From assembly GCF_964212655.1 (NCBI RefSeq), contig NZ_OZ156465.1, positions 2,914,001 to 2,978,000 on the forward strand: a stretch of 64,000 nucleotides of DNA, written 5' to 3'. Below, one piece after another: positions 51,044 through 63,696 of this stretch; position 1 is the stretch's first letter, and each line of letters opens with the position of its first letter. Source of the stretch: Candidatus Thiodiazotropha sp. LNASS1 (GTDB lineage: Bacteria; Pseudomonadota; Gammaproteobacteria; Chromatiales; Chromatiaceae). The translations under genes were made by a program, and so were the position numbers. The notes beneath the pieces were generated by a model. The model saw only the letters and a program-made list of their open reading frames with translations, was not told the origin of the DNA and did no database searches.

Positions 51044-51835
51044 ATGGGTTACATCATCTCAATCGCCAATCAAAAGGGCGGCGTCGGTAAGACCACGACC
51101 ACCGTCAATCTGGCGGCCTCCCTCGCTGCCATGAAGAAACGGGTGTTGCTGGTGGACATGGATCCACAGGGCAATGCCAGTATGGGCAGTGGTATCGACA
51201 AACATAGCCTGGAGAACTCCTGTTGTGAACTGCTGCTGGGGGATTCGACCCTGCGTGAAGCGGTGCAACGGGCACCCGAGGCAAACTTCGATGTGCTGCC
51301 CTCCAATGCGGATCTTACGGCGGCGGAAGTCGGCTTGATGAACAGTTCGATGCGGGAAAAGCGGCTTAACATCGCGCTGGCACCCGCGAAGGCCAGCTAT
51401 GATTATATCCTGATCGACTGTCCGCCATCCCTGAATATGCTGACCCTCAACGCCCTGGTGGCGGCGGATGGCGTACTGATTCCGATTCAGACCGAATACT
51501 ATGCCCTGGAAGGCCTGACAGCACTGATGAATACGGTGGAACAGATACAGACCCATCTCAATCAGGATCTGCAGATAGAAGGTTTTCTGCGCACCATGCA
51601 TGATCCACGAAACAATCTGGCGATCGATGTCTCCGGACAGTTGCTTTCCCATTTTAAGGATGCCGTGTTCAACACAATCATCCCGCGCAACGTGCGTGTT
51701 GCCGAGGCGCCTAGCCATGGCGTACCGGTGTTGCTGTATGACAAGAGCTCACGCGGCGCCACTGCATATCTGGCCCTGGCCAGTGAGTTGCTGAGACGGC
51801 ATCGCATGCGCGATGTGCAAACCCAAACCGCCTGA
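51044..51835 (+). CDS. parA: Chromosome-partitioning ATPase ParA (Soj)
   Basis: Walker-type ATPase that moves ParB-parS complexes. 263 residues; deviant Walker [13 protein letters not shown] at the N-terminus, DMDPQGNAS, and [15 protein letters not shown]. It has no N-terminal DNA-binding extension, as expected of a chromosomal (type Ib-like) ParA. It is followed after 13 bases by parB. Confidence 0.96.
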   Translation: MGYIISIANQKGGVGKTTTTVNLAASLAAMKKRVLLVDMDPQGNASMGSGIDKHSLENSCCELLLGDSTLREAVQRAPEANFDVLPSNADLTAAEVGLMNSSMREKRLNIALAPAKASYDYILIDCPPSLNMLTLNALVAADGVLIPIQTEYYALEGLTALMNTVEQIQTHLNQDLQIEGFLRTMHDPRNNLAIDVSGQLLSHFKDAVFNTIIPRNVRVAEAPSHGVPVLLYDKSSRGATAYLALASELLRRHRMRDVQTQTA

Positions 51836-51848
51836 CGGACAGAGAGAT

Positions 51849-52730
51849 ATGGCGACAAAGAAAAGAGGATTGGGTCGCGGTCTCGATGCCCTGCTGGGGG
51901 GTGTGCAGGCCGAGGCCGAGAGCAAACAGACGACATCAACCAAACACGATAATCTGCATCGACTACCGGTGGATCTGATCCAGCGCGGTCGCTATCAGCC
52001 GAGACGGGAGTTCGATGCCGACAGCCTGCGCGAACTGGCAGACTCCATCGCCGCCCAGGGGGTGATCCAGCCGGTTGTGGTACGTCCGGTGGAGAATGAG
52101 CGCTACGAACTGATTGCCGGTGAGCGGCGCTGGCGCGCAGCCCAGCAGGCGGGCCTGGATGAGATCCCGGTGGTGATCAAGGAGGTCACCGAAGAGGGCG
52201 CCATGGCGATGGGTTTGATCGAAAATATCCAACGGGAGGATCTCAATCCCCTGGAAGAGGCGAATGCCTTGAGCCGCCTGCTGCTGGAGTTCGGACTGAC
52301 CCATCAGGAGGTGGCGAAGGCCGTCGGCAAGTCACGTACAACCGTGACCAACCTTTTGCGCCTGTTGGAGCTCAACGAAGAGGTCAAGGCACTGGTTGAG
52401 AGCAGGCGCCTGGAGATGGGCCACGCTCGATGCCTGCTTGGACTGAAAGGAGAGGACCAGACCCGGGCGGCAAACCAGGTGGTGGCCAAGGGACTCTCAG
52501 TGCGTGAAACGGAGCGCCTGGTGCGCCGCTTACAGAATCAGGAGGAGAAGCCGAAACCCGCCCGCGCCACTCAGGTGATGGATCCCGATATTCGCCGCCT
52601 GGTCACTGATCTGTCGGAGAAGCTGGGGGCCAAAGTCGATCTGCAACAGGGGAGCAAGGGTAAGGGTAAACTGGTCATCGGCTATAACAGTCTCGATGAA
52701 CTCGAAGGGATCCTCGATCATATAAAGTGA
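51849..52730 (+). CDS. parB: Chromosome-partitioning protein ParB
   Basis: parS-binding CTPase, 293 residues. N-terminal ParA-stimulating peptide KKRGLGRGLDALLGG; CTP-binding motifs GERRWRAAQQAG and LIENIQREDLNPLEEA; HTH (LTHQEVAKAVGKSRTTVTNLLRLLEL); C-terminal dimerisation domain (KLVIGYNSLDELEGILDHI). I chose ATG 51849, where family homology begins, over an in-frame start at 51813 inside parA. Candidate target sites are the two parS palindromes in recF. Confidence 0.96.
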   Translation: MATKKRGLGRGLDALLGGVQAEAESKQTTSTKHDNLHRLPVDLIQRGRYQPRREFDADSLRELADSIAAQGVIQPVVVRPVENERYELIAGERRWRAAQQAGLDEIPVVIKEVTEEGAMAMGLIENIQREDLNPLEEANALSRLLLEFGLTHQEVAKAVGKSRTTVTNLLRLLELNEEVKALVESRRLEMGHARCLLGLKGEDQTRAANQVVAKGLSVRETERLVRRLQNQEEKPKPARATQVMDPDIRRLVTDLSEKLGAKVDLQQGSKGKGKLVIGYNSLDELEGILDHIK

Positions 52731-52799
52731 AGCAACGAAATTAGCCACAATACACAGCCACTGAATCGGTGACTTGATGATTGTGAGTTGTATCGGAAA

Positions 52800-52858
52800 G
52801 CCGTAAATAGACGCGAATGATTATTTAAGTCCGCAAATGAAAGCGAATAAGCACAAAT
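52800..52858. repeat. Diverged copies of the plsC-gyrB inverted-repeat arm
   Basis: 52828-52858 matches the 33599-33629 arm at 27 of 31 bases. The stretch just before it (about 52800-52827) is a more diverged tandem copy (CCGTAAATAGACGCG...). It lies in the gap between parB and the convergent peptidoglycan-binding gene. No second inverted arm is seen here. Confidence 0.6.
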
Positions 52859-52943
52859 ATATCTATTTACTGGACAACACTCACCGTGTAGACGAGGTAG
52901 AGTGACCCCGAACAACGGCAGGCGCAACAACTTGGCAGCAACC

Positions 52944-53747
52944 CTACTTCAGGGAGTAGTAGTTGAAATTATCCTTGCCGACTTGATGAAAACCGGTGCG
53001 GCGCTGGATCTTTCCCGCAAGCAGATTGCCATCAATGGTATTGAGACGAGGCTTGAACGGATTGCCTGAATCGACCTTTTCTATGAGAAAATGGTGCTGG
53101 CGTGTGGCAACGGCACCGATGTCCGCCAGTTTGATGTTTTGTACGAACTGAGGGCTCCAGGTATTCAGTCCTATATTTCCTCTGGGCGCGCCGACAGCGA
53201 TATCCCACCGGATAGTCTTTAGCCCGGCCTTTCGATAGCAGTAGACACAGAAAATACCGCACCAGCTTTTTTTCTTTCCGCCGACGAATGGCTGTGGACT
53301 CCAGGCCTTGCTGTGGGGATCCTTGAAGTTGGCATCCTGCAGGGTGACGTTCGCGGCCTCTTTGAAGATGGTCTTAACGATATCGATACCTTTCGGCCTA
53401 CCGCCTATGAGCTGAGTGAAATCCACCTTTCCGACAAGTTTACCCGCTTCCGACAAAACCCTTTTTCGTATTTCCGCATGCTTGCCCTTATCAACGGGTG
53501 GAATACCCAACAGGTTCTTCAATAATGCGATCAGCTGTGCCCATGTGTTCGGCCCGACGATACCGTCGGCAACGAGTTGATTGTCGCGTTGAAACTGCTG
53601 GGTTCTGGCAGCTGATTTTGCACCGAAGATACCGTCTGTAACCAGTTCTGGTTTAGCGGATACGGCTTTGTTGAGATATTGCTGAACCCGAATGACGTCA
53701 TCTCCTCTAGAGCCGTATTTTATTACTCGTGATAAAGTCGTTTCCAT
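52944..53747 (-). CDS. Peptidoglycan-binding, cysteine-peptidase-like protein
   Basis: 267 residues. The N-terminal PG_binding_1 domain (GSRGDDVIRVQQYLNKA, DGIFGAKSAARTQQFQRDNQLVADGIVGPNTW; residues 12-75) is followed by a C-terminal domain with a Cys motif KSWCGIFCVYCYRKAG and a later ATRQHHFLIEKVDSGN. These look like the nucleophile and histidine of a CHAP/NlpC-type cell-wall amidase or peptidase. No signal peptide is visible, so it is cytoplasmic, autolysin-like, or exported by another route (for example as a cargo of a contractile or type VI system). No such system is in this window. The ATG follows GGGGCAAG. Confidence 0.75.
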   Translation of the reverse strand: METTLSRVIKYGSRGDDVIRVQQYLNKAVSAKPELVTDGIFGAKSAARTQQFQRDNQLVADGIVGPNTWAQLIALLKNLLGIPPVDKGKHAEIRKRVLSEAGKLVGKVDFTQLIGGRPKGIDIVKTIFKEAANVTLQDANFKDPHSKAWSPQPFVGGKKKSWCGIFCVYCYRKAGLKTIRWDIAVGAPRGNIGLNTWSPQFVQNIKLADIGAVATRQHHFLIEKVDSGNPFKPRLNTIDGNLLAGKIQRRTGFHQVGKDNFNYYSLK

Positions 53748-54097
53748 GGTCTTGCCCCAATCGCAATGATTTTGTATTGCATAAAGTATAGGGGTGAAAT
53801 TTATACGTATTTGTTACTTATTTACATTGACTTTATGTGTATTCAACCGGTACTAAAAAGGATTCATCCGATTTAAATTCCATTTGGTTGTGTCATGTTA
53901 TTCAATGTGGTCGAGAACAATTATGAAGTTTTCGGCACTTGCAGATTTTTATGACGATACTTACGAAGTCGGATACGAAATATTGTGGCAGGGTGTGCCC
54001 GACGGATGGATGTAGAGTGGTATCGCGTCGTCTATGCTTGGACCTGACACAGGATTAAGTAAACGACTGTGTTCAATACCGGAATAGGGAGAATGGA
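53748..54097. other. Intergenic region upstream of the NPPGP-repeat gene
   Basis: 350 AT-rich bases between divergent genes. Only short open frames are present (for example a 30-codon frame from about 53922), without independent support. No repeat or RNA gene is recognised. Confidence 0.5.
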
Positions 54098-54469
54098 GTG
54101 ATCGAGAGATTCAGGCTGGTTTCATTGTCGCTTGTGTTGTTTTTTTTGACAAATGCGGGGATGGCAAAAGATATCGACAACAATCCTCCGGGTCCGGTCG
54201 GTGGCCCCGGTACCAATTGGGAGAATCCCCCAGGACCTGAGGGTGGGCCGGGAGCCTCACCCGACCGGCGCTATCGCTATCGCACCAATCCACCCGGGCC
54301 GGTGGGAGGCCCGGGGTCAGGGTGGTATTACAAGCGGCCCTATCGCCACTACCGCTATGACAGGGATAACAATCCACCGGGACCGAAAGGCGGACCTGGG
54401 ACCAATTGGGAAAACCCTCCGGGACCCAGGGGTGGTCCGGGCGTCTCTCCCAACCGCAGATATCGCTGA
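54098..54469 (+). CDS. Secreted NPPGPxGGPG-repeat protein
   Basis: 123 residues: a signal peptide (LVSLSLVLFFLTNAGMAK) and then a mature part made of five copies of NPPGPxGGPG, spaced in alternating pairs (NNPPGPVGGPGTNW / ENPPGPEGGPGASP, and so on). A Tyr/Arg-rich insert (YYKRPYRHYRYDRD) splits the third from the fourth copy, and it ends SPNRRYR. Collagen-like low complexity and strongly basic tail. The start is GTG 54098. Function unknown; an extracytoplasmic structural or matrix role is a guess. Confidence 0.75.
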   Translation: MIERFRLVSLSLVLFFLTNAGMAKDIDNNPPGPVGGPGTNWENPPGPEGGPGASPDRRYRYRTNPPGPVGGPGSGWYYKRPYRHYRYDRDNNPPGPKGGPGTNWENPPGPRGGPGVSPNRRYR

Positions 54470-54603
54470 AACGGTCGATGGCCGATCCAATATAGAAAAG
54501 GGCCATACGGCCTGATAATCTCCGACCGATCCATATTCCGGGTTGGTGCGGTTGGTTATGGCCGAAAATTGATGTCTTATGAAAAAATTTATGCATCTAT
54601 CCT

Positions 54604-54632
54604 TTGACCTTATATCAAAGACCCCTTATACT
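54604..54632 (+). promoter_or_regulatory. Sigma-70 promoter of the atp operon
   Basis: TTGACC (54604-54609), a 17-base spacer and TATACT (54627-54632), each one mismatch from consensus. Predicted start near 54639, giving a leader of about 43 bases before atpI. Confidence 0.7.
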
Positions 54633-54681
54633 CCTCCCTCCTTGCTGGTTAGGCTCATATAAAGGGTACCGGGAAACCGGA

Positions 54682-55933
<1,252 letters not shown>

Positions 55934-55945
55934 TTTAACCTTTAA

Positions 55946-56206
<261 letters not shown>

Positions 56207-56261
56207 TCCGGGCCATTGAGCGAACTCTCTATCATCTCGTCCAACGAGAGGTAATTCCGGG

Positions 56262-56732
56262 ATGAACATCAATCTGACGCTTATAGGTCAGCTGCTCGCT
56301 TTTGCGGTGTTCGTGTGGTTCACGATGAAGTATATCTGGACCCCGATCATGGGTGCGCTGGAGACCCGCAAAAAAGAGATAGCCGATGGCCTGGCCGCCG
56401 CCGAGCGCGGGCAGCACGAACAGGAGCTTGCGAAAGAGCGGGCCAAGGATGTTCTGCACGAAGCCAAATCGCAGGCAGCTGAGATCGTGGCTCAGGCGCA
56501 GAAACGGGCAGCTGAAATTGTCGATGAGTCAAAGGACACCGCACGCACAGAAGGCGAGCGTATCCTGACCGCTGCGCAGGCAGAGATCGAGCAGGAGTCG
56601 AACCGCGCTCGTGAACACCTGCGTGAAAAGATCGGCGAACTGGCCGTGGTCGGTGCTGAGAAGATCCTTAGAAAGGAGATCAACGCAGCGGCGCACAAAG
56701 ATATCGTCAACGAGCTGGCACAAGAGATTTAA
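56262..56732 (+). CDS. atpF: ATP synthase Fo subunit b
   Basis: 156 residues: N-terminal membrane helix (LIGQLLAFAVFVWFTMKYIW), then a long Ala/Glu/Lys-rich coiled coil forming the peripheral stalk. Confidence 0.95.
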   Translation: MNINLTLIGQLLAFAVFVWFTMKYIWTPIMGALETRKKEIADGLAAAERGQHEQELAKERAKDVLHEAKSQAAEIVAQAQKRAAEIVDESKDTARTEGERILTAAQAEIEQESNRAREHLREKIGELAVVGAEKILRKEINAAAHKDIVNELAQEI

Positions 56733-56741
56733 GGCGGAATC

Positions 56742-57281
56742 ATGGCAGGTGAAGCAACCACTATTGCCCGACCCTACGCCGAAGCGGTGTTTGCGCGCGC
56801 TGAAGAGAGCGGCAAGCTCGACGTCTGGTCCGATATGCTGAGCTTTCTTACCTCGGTGGTGGAGAGCCAGGAGATGGCCCCGATCGTCGGTAATCCGCTG
56901 ATCGAGCAGGACGCCCTGGTGTCACTGCTGCTGGAGATCGCGGGCGACAAGGTCGACGAAGAGGGCGGCAATCTGATCAAGGTGTTGGTCGAGAACGGCC
57001 GACTCACTGTGCTGCCGGAGATCGATGCACTCTTTGAAGAGCTGAAAGCGGACAAAGAGCGTGTCAGCAAAGTACATGTCACCTCCGCCTTCGCCCTCGA
57101 TGCGGCGCAGGAAAAACTCATTGCCGAAGCCTTAAAGGCCAAGTTGGGACGCAACGTCACCATCACCAGTGAAAAAGACCCCGAGCTGATCGGCGGTATT
57201 CACATCCGTGCGGGCGACATGGTTATCGACGGCTCCGTCCGTGGACAACTGCAGCAACTGGCGAACGAATTGGGAATCTAA
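56742..57281 (+). CDS. atpH: ATP synthase F1 subunit delta
   Basis: 179 residues; [26 protein letters not shown] at the N-terminus and the C-terminal [29 protein letters not shown] hallmark. Joins F1 to the b-subunit stalk. Confidence 0.95.
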   Translation: MAGEATTIARPYAEAVFARAEESGKLDVWSDMLSFLTSVVESQEMAPIVGNPLIEQDALVSLLLEIAGDKVDEEGGNLIKVLVENGRLTVLPEIDALFEELKADKERVSKVHVTSAFALDAAQEKLIAEALKAKLGRNVTITSEKDPELIGGIHIRAGDMVIDGSVRGQLQQLANELGI

Positions 57282-57294
57282 GCGAGAAGCCATC

Positions 57295-58836
57295 ATGCAA
57301 CTCAATCCATCCGAGATCAGTGACCTGATCAAAAGCAAGATCGAAAAATTCGATCTTAAGACCGAGGCCCGAAACGAGGGTACGATCATCAGTCTGACCG
57401 ACGGCATTGCCCGAATCCACGGTCTCGAGGACGCCATGTCCTACGAGATGCTGGAGTTTCCCGGGAATACCTACGGTCTGGCACTCAACCTGGAGCGCGA
57501 TTCAGTCGGCGCCGTGGTATTGGGTGACTACAAGCACCTGAGTGAAGGCGATGCCGTTCAATGTACCGGCCGCGTACTCGAGGTGCCGGTGGGCGAAGCT
57601 CTGCTGGGCCGCGTGGTCGACTCGCTGGGCAACCCCCTGGACGGCAAGGGCGACATCACCGCCGATGAGACCTCTCCCATCGAGAAAGTCGCGCCGGGCG
57701 TTATCGAGCGTAAGTCGGTTGACCAACCGGTGCAGACCGGCCTCAAAGCGATCGACGCCATGGTGCCGATCGGCCGTGGCCAGCGTGAGCTGATCATCGG
57801 TGACCGTCAGACCGGTAAGTCGGCTGTGGCCATCGACACCATCATCAATCAGAAAGGCACCGGCATCAAATGTATCTACGTCGCCGTCGGCCAGAAGAAC
57901 TCCACCATCGCCCAGGTGGTGCGTAAGCTGGAAGAGCACGGCGCTATGGAGCACACCATCATAGTGGCGGCGCCCGCGGCGGATTCCGCGGCCATGCAGT
58001 TCCTGGCCCCCTACTCCGGCTGCACCATGGGCGAGTACTTCCGCGACAAGGGCGAAGATGCGCTGATCATCTACGACGATCTGACCAAGCAGGCCTGGGC
58101 CTATCGTCAGGTCTCCCTGCTGCTGCGACGTCCGCCTGGCCGTGAAGCCTATCCCGGTGATGTCTTCTACCTCCACTCCCGTCTACTCGAGCGCGCCGCG
58201 CGCGTCAACGCCGACTATGTGGAGAAGATGACTGAAGGCAAGGTGAAAGGCCAGACCGGTTCACTGACCGCCCTGCCGATCATCGAGACCCAGGCGGGTG
58301 ACGTGTCGGCCTTCGTACCGACCAACGTTATCTCGATTACCGACGGTCAGATCTTCCTCGAGGCGGATCTGTTCAACGCCGGTATCCGCCCAGCGATCAA
58401 CGCCGGTCTTTCAGTCTCCCGTGTGGGTGGTGCCGCGCAGACCAAGATCATCAAGAAGCTGGGCGGCGGTGTGCGTCTGGCCCTGGCCCAGTATCGTGAG
58501 TTGGCGGCCTTCTCCCAGTTCGCTTCCGATCTGGACGAGGCGACCCGCAAACAGCTGGAGCGCGGTGAGCGTGTTACCGAGCTGATGAAGCAGGCCCAGT
58601 ATTCGCCGCTCTCCATTGCCGGCATGGCGGTCTCGCTGTTTGCCGCCAATGAGGGTTATCTGGACGATGTCGATGCCAGCAAAGTGGTCGACTTCGAGGC
58701 CTCGTTGCACGGCTACATGAAGAGCAGCCAGAAGGAGCTGATGGACAAGATGAACGAGACCGGTGACTACAACACCGAGATCGAGCAGGCGCTGCACGAT
58801 GCGTTGAAGGACTTCAAGGCCAACCATACCTGGTAA
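57295..58836 (+). CDS. atpA: ATP synthase F1 subunit alpha
   Basis: 513 residues from ATG 57295 ([19 protein letters not shown]). Walker [11 protein letters not shown], and [17 protein letters not shown] region; non-catalytic nucleotide site. An extended frame back to 57208 overlaps atpH and is not used. Confidence 0.97.
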   Translation: MQLNPSEISDLIKSKIEKFDLKTEARNEGTIISLTDGIARIHGLEDAMSYEMLEFPGNTYGLALNLERDSVGAVVLGDYKHLSEGDAVQCTGRVLEVPVGEALLGRVVDSLGNPLDGKGDITADETSPIEKVAPGVIERKSVDQPVQTGLKAIDAMVPIGRGQRELIIGDRQTGKSAVAIDTIINQKGTGIKCIYVAVGQKNSTIAQVVRKLEEHGAMEHTIIVAAPAADSAAMQFLAPYSGCTMGEYFRDKGEDALIIYDDLTKQAWAYRQVSLLLRRPPGREAYPGDVFYLHSRLLERAARVNADYVEKMTEGKVKGQTGSLTALPIIETQAGDVSAFVPTNVISITDGQIFLEADLFNAGIRPAINAGLSVSRVGGAAQTKIIKKLGGGVRLALAQYRELAAFSQFASDLDEATRKQLERGERVTELMKQAQYSPLSIAGMAVSLFAANEGYLDDVDASKVVDFEASLHGYMKSSQKELMDKMNETGDYNTEIEQALHDALKDFKANHTW

Positions 58837-58870
58837 GCCGAGTACGTAACACGAGATAAGGTTCAGAGTT

Positions 58871-59731
58871 ATGGCAGGCGCAAAAGAGATACGCACACAG
58901 ATTGCCAGTATCAAGAATACGAGCAAGATCACCAAGGCGATGGAGATGGTGGCGGCCTCGAAGATGCGTAAGGCGCAGAACCGGATGGCGGCCACGCGGC
59001 CCTATGCGGATAAGATGCGCAACGTCATCGGGCATCTGTTTCATGCGCATCCAGAGTATAAGCACACCTTCATGATCGAGCGTGAGGTTAAACGGGTTGG
59101 GTATATCATCGTTTCCTCCGATCGAGGGCTCTGCGGTGGTTTGAACAATAATCTGTTTCGCAAGCTGGTCAAGGATATGAGGGTCCATAGGGACAGCGGT
59201 ACAGAGGTCGATTTCTGCACTATCGGCAACAAGGCGCTGGGGTTTTTCGGCCGTTTCGGCGGTAATGTGGTCAGTCAGGCGACCCATCTGGGGGACACGC
59301 CCCACATCGAGGATCTGATCGGCACGGTCAAGGTGATGCTGGATGCCTATGCCGAGGGCAAGATCGATCGTATCTACATCGCCTACAACCACTTCGTCAA
59401 CACCATGACCCAGAGTCCTACTGTCGAACAGCTGGTGCCCATAGCCTCCACCATGGAGGAAGAGTTGAGGCACCACTGGGACTACATCTACGAGCCGGAT
59501 TCGAAAGATGTACTCGACAACCTGCTGAGCCGTTATGTGGAGTCCCTGGTCTACCAGTCCGTGGTGGAAAACGGTGCCAGTGAGCAGTCTGCACGAATGG
59601 TGGCGATGAAGGCGGCCTCGGACAATGCGGGTGAGCTGATCGACGAGCTGCAGCTGATCTACAACAAGGCGCGCCAGGCCGCGATTACCCAGGAGATCTC
59701 GGAGATCGTCGGCGGTGCGGCGGCTGTCTGA
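58871..59731 (+). CDS. atpG: ATP synthase F1 subunit gamma
   Basis: 286 residues, the rotor shaft: [32 protein letters not shown] at the start, [15 protein letters not shown], and C-terminal [21 protein letters not shown]. Confidence 0.97.
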   Translation: MAGAKEIRTQIASIKNTSKITKAMEMVAASKMRKAQNRMAATRPYADKMRNVIGHLFHAHPEYKHTFMIEREVKRVGYIIVSSDRGLCGGLNNNLFRKLVKDMRVHRDSGTEVDFCTIGNKALGFFGRFGGNVVSQATHLGDTPHIEDLIGTVKVMLDAYAEGKIDRIYIAYNHFVNTMTQSPTVEQLVPIASTMEEELRHHWDYIYEPDSKDVLDNLLSRYVESLVYQSVVENGASEQSARMVAMKAASDNAGELIDELQLIYNKARQAAITQEISEIVGGAAAV

Positions 59732-59734
59732 TGA

Positions 59735-61177
<1,443 letters not shown>

Positions 61178-61196
61178 TCGGCTGGGAGTAGAATAG

Positions 61197-61625
61197 ATGG
61201 CCATGACAATCCATGTGGACATCGTCAGCGCCGAGGGCGAGATCTTCAGCGGTCTCGCTGAGATGGTATACGCCCCTGCGGTAATGGGTGAGGTGGGAAT
61301 CGCTCCCCGCCACACGCCGCTGGTGACTCAACTGAAACCAGGTGAGATTCGGGTCGACACCGGGAATAATCAGGAGATGCAGCACTTTTATGTCTCCGGC
61401 GGTATTCTCGAGGTTCAGCCCCATGTGGTTACCGTACTCGCCGATACGGCGATTCGTGCCACAGACCTCGACGAGGCGGCCGCCCAGGAGGCCAAGCGCC
61501 GTGCCGAAGATGCCATGGCGAACCGAACCTCCGAGTTCGAATACGCCAAGGCACAGGCTGAACTGGTGGAGGCAGCAGCACAGTTGCGAGCCATCGAGCG
61601 CATCCGCAAGGGTAAGGGCGCCTGA
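61197..61625 (+). CDS. atpC: ATP synthase F1 subunit epsilon
   Basis: 142 residues: N-terminal beta-sandwich ([45 protein letters not shown]) and a C-terminal helical hairpin. Last gene of the operon. Confidence 0.95.
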   Translation: MAMTIHVDIVSAEGEIFSGLAEMVYAPAVMGEVGIAPRHTPLVTQLKPGEIRVDTGNNQEMQHFYVSGGILEVQPHVVTVLADTAIRATDLDEAAAQEAKRRAEDAMANRTSEFEYAKAQAELVEAAAQLRAIERIRKGKGA

Positions 61626-61646
61626 TTATCCCATCCTAAAATAATA

Positions 61647-61666
61647 GGGCCTGACTCGTCAGGCCC
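61647..61666 (+). terminator. Hairpin at the end of the atp operon
   Basis: A perfect 8-bp stem GGGCCTGA/TCAGGCCC with a CTCG loop, 22 bases after the atpC stop. No T-tract follows, so termination may be partial, or the hairpin may protect the 3' end while some transcription continues into the FKBP gene. Confidence 0.5.
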
Positions 61667-61680
61667 CACGCCATACCGCT

Positions 61681-62169
61681 ATGTCCAAAGAAATCATCCA
61701 GAACGGAAAATTCGTCTCCCTCACCTACTCCATTGCCGATCCGGATGGCAATACCCTGGAGCAGAGCGATCTTCCGGTCAGCTATATCCATGGCGGCGAA
61801 ACCGAACTGATTGGCGGTATGGATCGCGCGGTAGCCGGTAAGTGCCAGGGTGATGAAGTCACTCTTACCATCCCCTCCAGTGATGCCTTCGGTGAGTATG
61901 ATCCGGACCTGACCTTCACCGATGAAATCGATAATGTGCCCCCGCAATTTCGTCAGTTGGGTGCAGAAGTACAGATGCAGAATGAGGCCGGCGAGGTAAA
62001 AAGTTTCTACGTCACCAAGATCGAGAATGGTAAGTTGACGGTTGACGGCAACCACCCTCTCGCAGGCAAGACACTGGTGGTTAAGGTCAAGATTCTCGAG
62101 GTTAGGGAGGCGACCAAGGAAGATGCCATGTCAGTGGGTTTGCCGGGCCAATCCCATACACTGAATTGA
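61681..62169 (+). CDS. FKBP-type peptidyl-prolyl isomerase, SlyD-like
   Basis: 162 residues: split FKBP domain (KFVSLTYSIADPDGNTLEQSD, and later FYVTKIENGKLTVDGNHPLAGKTLVVKVKILEV) with an inserted IF chaperone domain (DEVTLTIPSSDAFGEYDPDL...). This is the SlyD/FkpB layout. The His/Cys-rich metal-binding tail of E. coli SlyD is absent. Catalyses proline isomerisation in cytoplasmic protein folding. Confidence 0.9.
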   Translation: MSKEIIQNGKFVSLTYSIADPDGNTLEQSDLPVSYIHGGETELIGGMDRAVAGKCQGDEVTLTIPSSDAFGEYDPDLTFTDEIDNVPPQFRQLGAEVQMQNEAGEVKSFYVTKIENGKLTVDGNHPLAGKTLVVKVKILEVREATKEDAMSVGLPGQSHTLN

Positions 62170-62305
62170 CACCTCCATACTTTCATCTCCCCGCAAGCGT
62201 ATAAAGCTTACTCTGATCCGGCGTGTGATTTTTTTACCTGGAAGCTGGTACTGCCGAATGGTATTAAGCTATCCTCGGGATTGGTTACAGCATTGAGGTG
62301 AGTTG

Positions 62306-63676
62306 ATGGATCTGGGGGCACTGATTTTGGCTGCGGGCGAAGGTACGCGAATGCGTTCCAGGCTTCCCAAGGTTCTGCACCAGTTGGCCGGCAAGGCGCT
62401 GCTCGGTCATGTGATCGATACGGCACGCTCGGTCAATCCTGATGAGATCACTATTGTCTATGGCCACGGGGGTGAGTTGGTGCCTACTCAGCTCTCCGCC
62501 CAGGATCTGACATGGGTGGAACAGACCGAACGCCTCGGTACCGGCCATGCGGTGATGCAGGCGTTGCCTTCCCTGCGAAAAGTCGACCAGGTGCTGATTC
62601 TGTACGGTGATGTACCCTTGATCAGCAGTTCGACACTGACCGGTCTGCTGAGTTGCTTGAGACTGAGCGACCTGGCGCTGCTGACGGTCGATCTACCCGA
62701 TCCCACTGGATATGGGCGGATCGTGCGTGACGGTATGGACCGGATCATCCGCATCGTCGAACAGAAGGACGCCAGTCAACGCGAGCAGGAGATTACCGAG
62801 ATCAATACGGGGATCCTGGCGGTAAAACGGGAGAGACTCGAGAAGTGGCTTGCACAACTCGATAACAACAATGCGCAAAAAGAGTACTATCTGACCGACA
62901 TCATCGCCATGGCGGTTGAGGACGGGGTCAATATCCAGGCGGTCCATCCGGACAGTGAAGAGGAGGTCATGGGGGTCAATGACCGCAAACAACTGGCCTA
63001 TCTCGAACGTTACCATCAACGCCAGTTGGCCGAGTGCTTGATGCACAACGGCGCCACCCTGGCGGATCCCTCGCGCATCGACATTCGCGGTCGCCTGACC
63101 ACCGGACAGGACGTTTTCCTTGATTGCAATGTCATCATCGAGGGTAACGTCAGCCTTGCGGACGGGGTCAGGGTCGGTCCGAACGTGGTGCTGAAAGATT
63201 GTTCAATCGGCGAGGGGACGGAGATCTTTGCCAACAGTGTATTGGAAGCCGCCGAGATCGGCAGCGAATGCCGTATTGGCCCCTTTGCCCGGATTCGGCC
63301 GGAGAGCAGTCTGGCCGATCATGTCCATATCGGTAATTTCGTCGAGATAAAGAAGAGCCTGGTGGCAGATGGAAGTAAAATAAATCACCTCAGCTACGTC
63401 GGTGACAGCGAGATCGGTGAACAGGTCAATATCGGCGCCGGCACCATCACCTGCAATTACGATGGCGCCAACAAGCACAAAACGGTCATCGGTGATCGCG
63501 CCTTCATCGGTTCGGACACCCAGTTGATCGCGCCGGTGGTGGTCGGTGAGGGTGCGACCATCGGTGCCGGTTCAACCATCAGCAAAGACGCACCATCGGA
63601 ACAGCTGACCCTGACACGGGCAAAACAGATCAGCATCGATGGCTGGCAGAGACCGGTCAAGAAGCCGAAAGCGTAA
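62306..63676 (+). CDS. glmU: Bifunctional GlmU (GlcN-1-P acetyltransferase / GlcNAc-1-P uridyltransferase)
   Basis: Makes UDP-GlcNAc for peptidoglycan and LPS. 456 residues: N-terminal pyrophosphorylase LILAAGEGTRMRSRLPKVLH, then a left-handed beta-helix C-terminal domain with hexapeptide repeats (VRVGPNVVLKDCSIGEGTEI, VNIGAGTITCNYDGANKHKT). The ATG at 62306 follows GAGGTGAG; a TTG one codon earlier is possible. The next gene, glmS, is the preceding step of the same pathway. Confidence 0.97.
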   Translation: MDLGALILAAGEGTRMRSRLPKVLHQLAGKALLGHVIDTARSVNPDEITIVYGHGGELVPTQLSAQDLTWVEQTERLGTGHAVMQALPSLRKVDQVLILYGDVPLISSSTLTGLLSCLRLSDLALLTVDLPDPTGYGRIVRDGMDRIIRIVEQKDASQREQEITEINTGILAVKRERLEKWLAQLDNNNAQKEYYLTDIIAMAVEDGVNIQAVHPDSEEEVMGVNDRKQLAYLERYHQRQLAECLMHNGATLADPSRIDIRGRLTTGQDVFLDCNVIIEGNVSLADGVRVGPNVVLKDCSIGEGTEIFANSVLEAAEIGSECRIGPFARIRPESSLADHVHIGNFVEIKKSLVADGSKINHLSYVGDSEIGEQVNIGAGTITCNYDGANKHKTVIGDRAFIGSDTQLIAPVVVGEGATIGAGSTISKDAPSEQLTLTRAKQISIDGWQRPVKKPKA

Positions 63677-63696
63677 CATCCAGGGGGAGTTAGAGC

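Noticed and set aside
53922-54015. 30-codon frame MKFSALADFYDD... upstream of the NPPGP-repeat gene
   Set aside because: No ribosome site, no second copy and AT-rich surroundings; unsupported.
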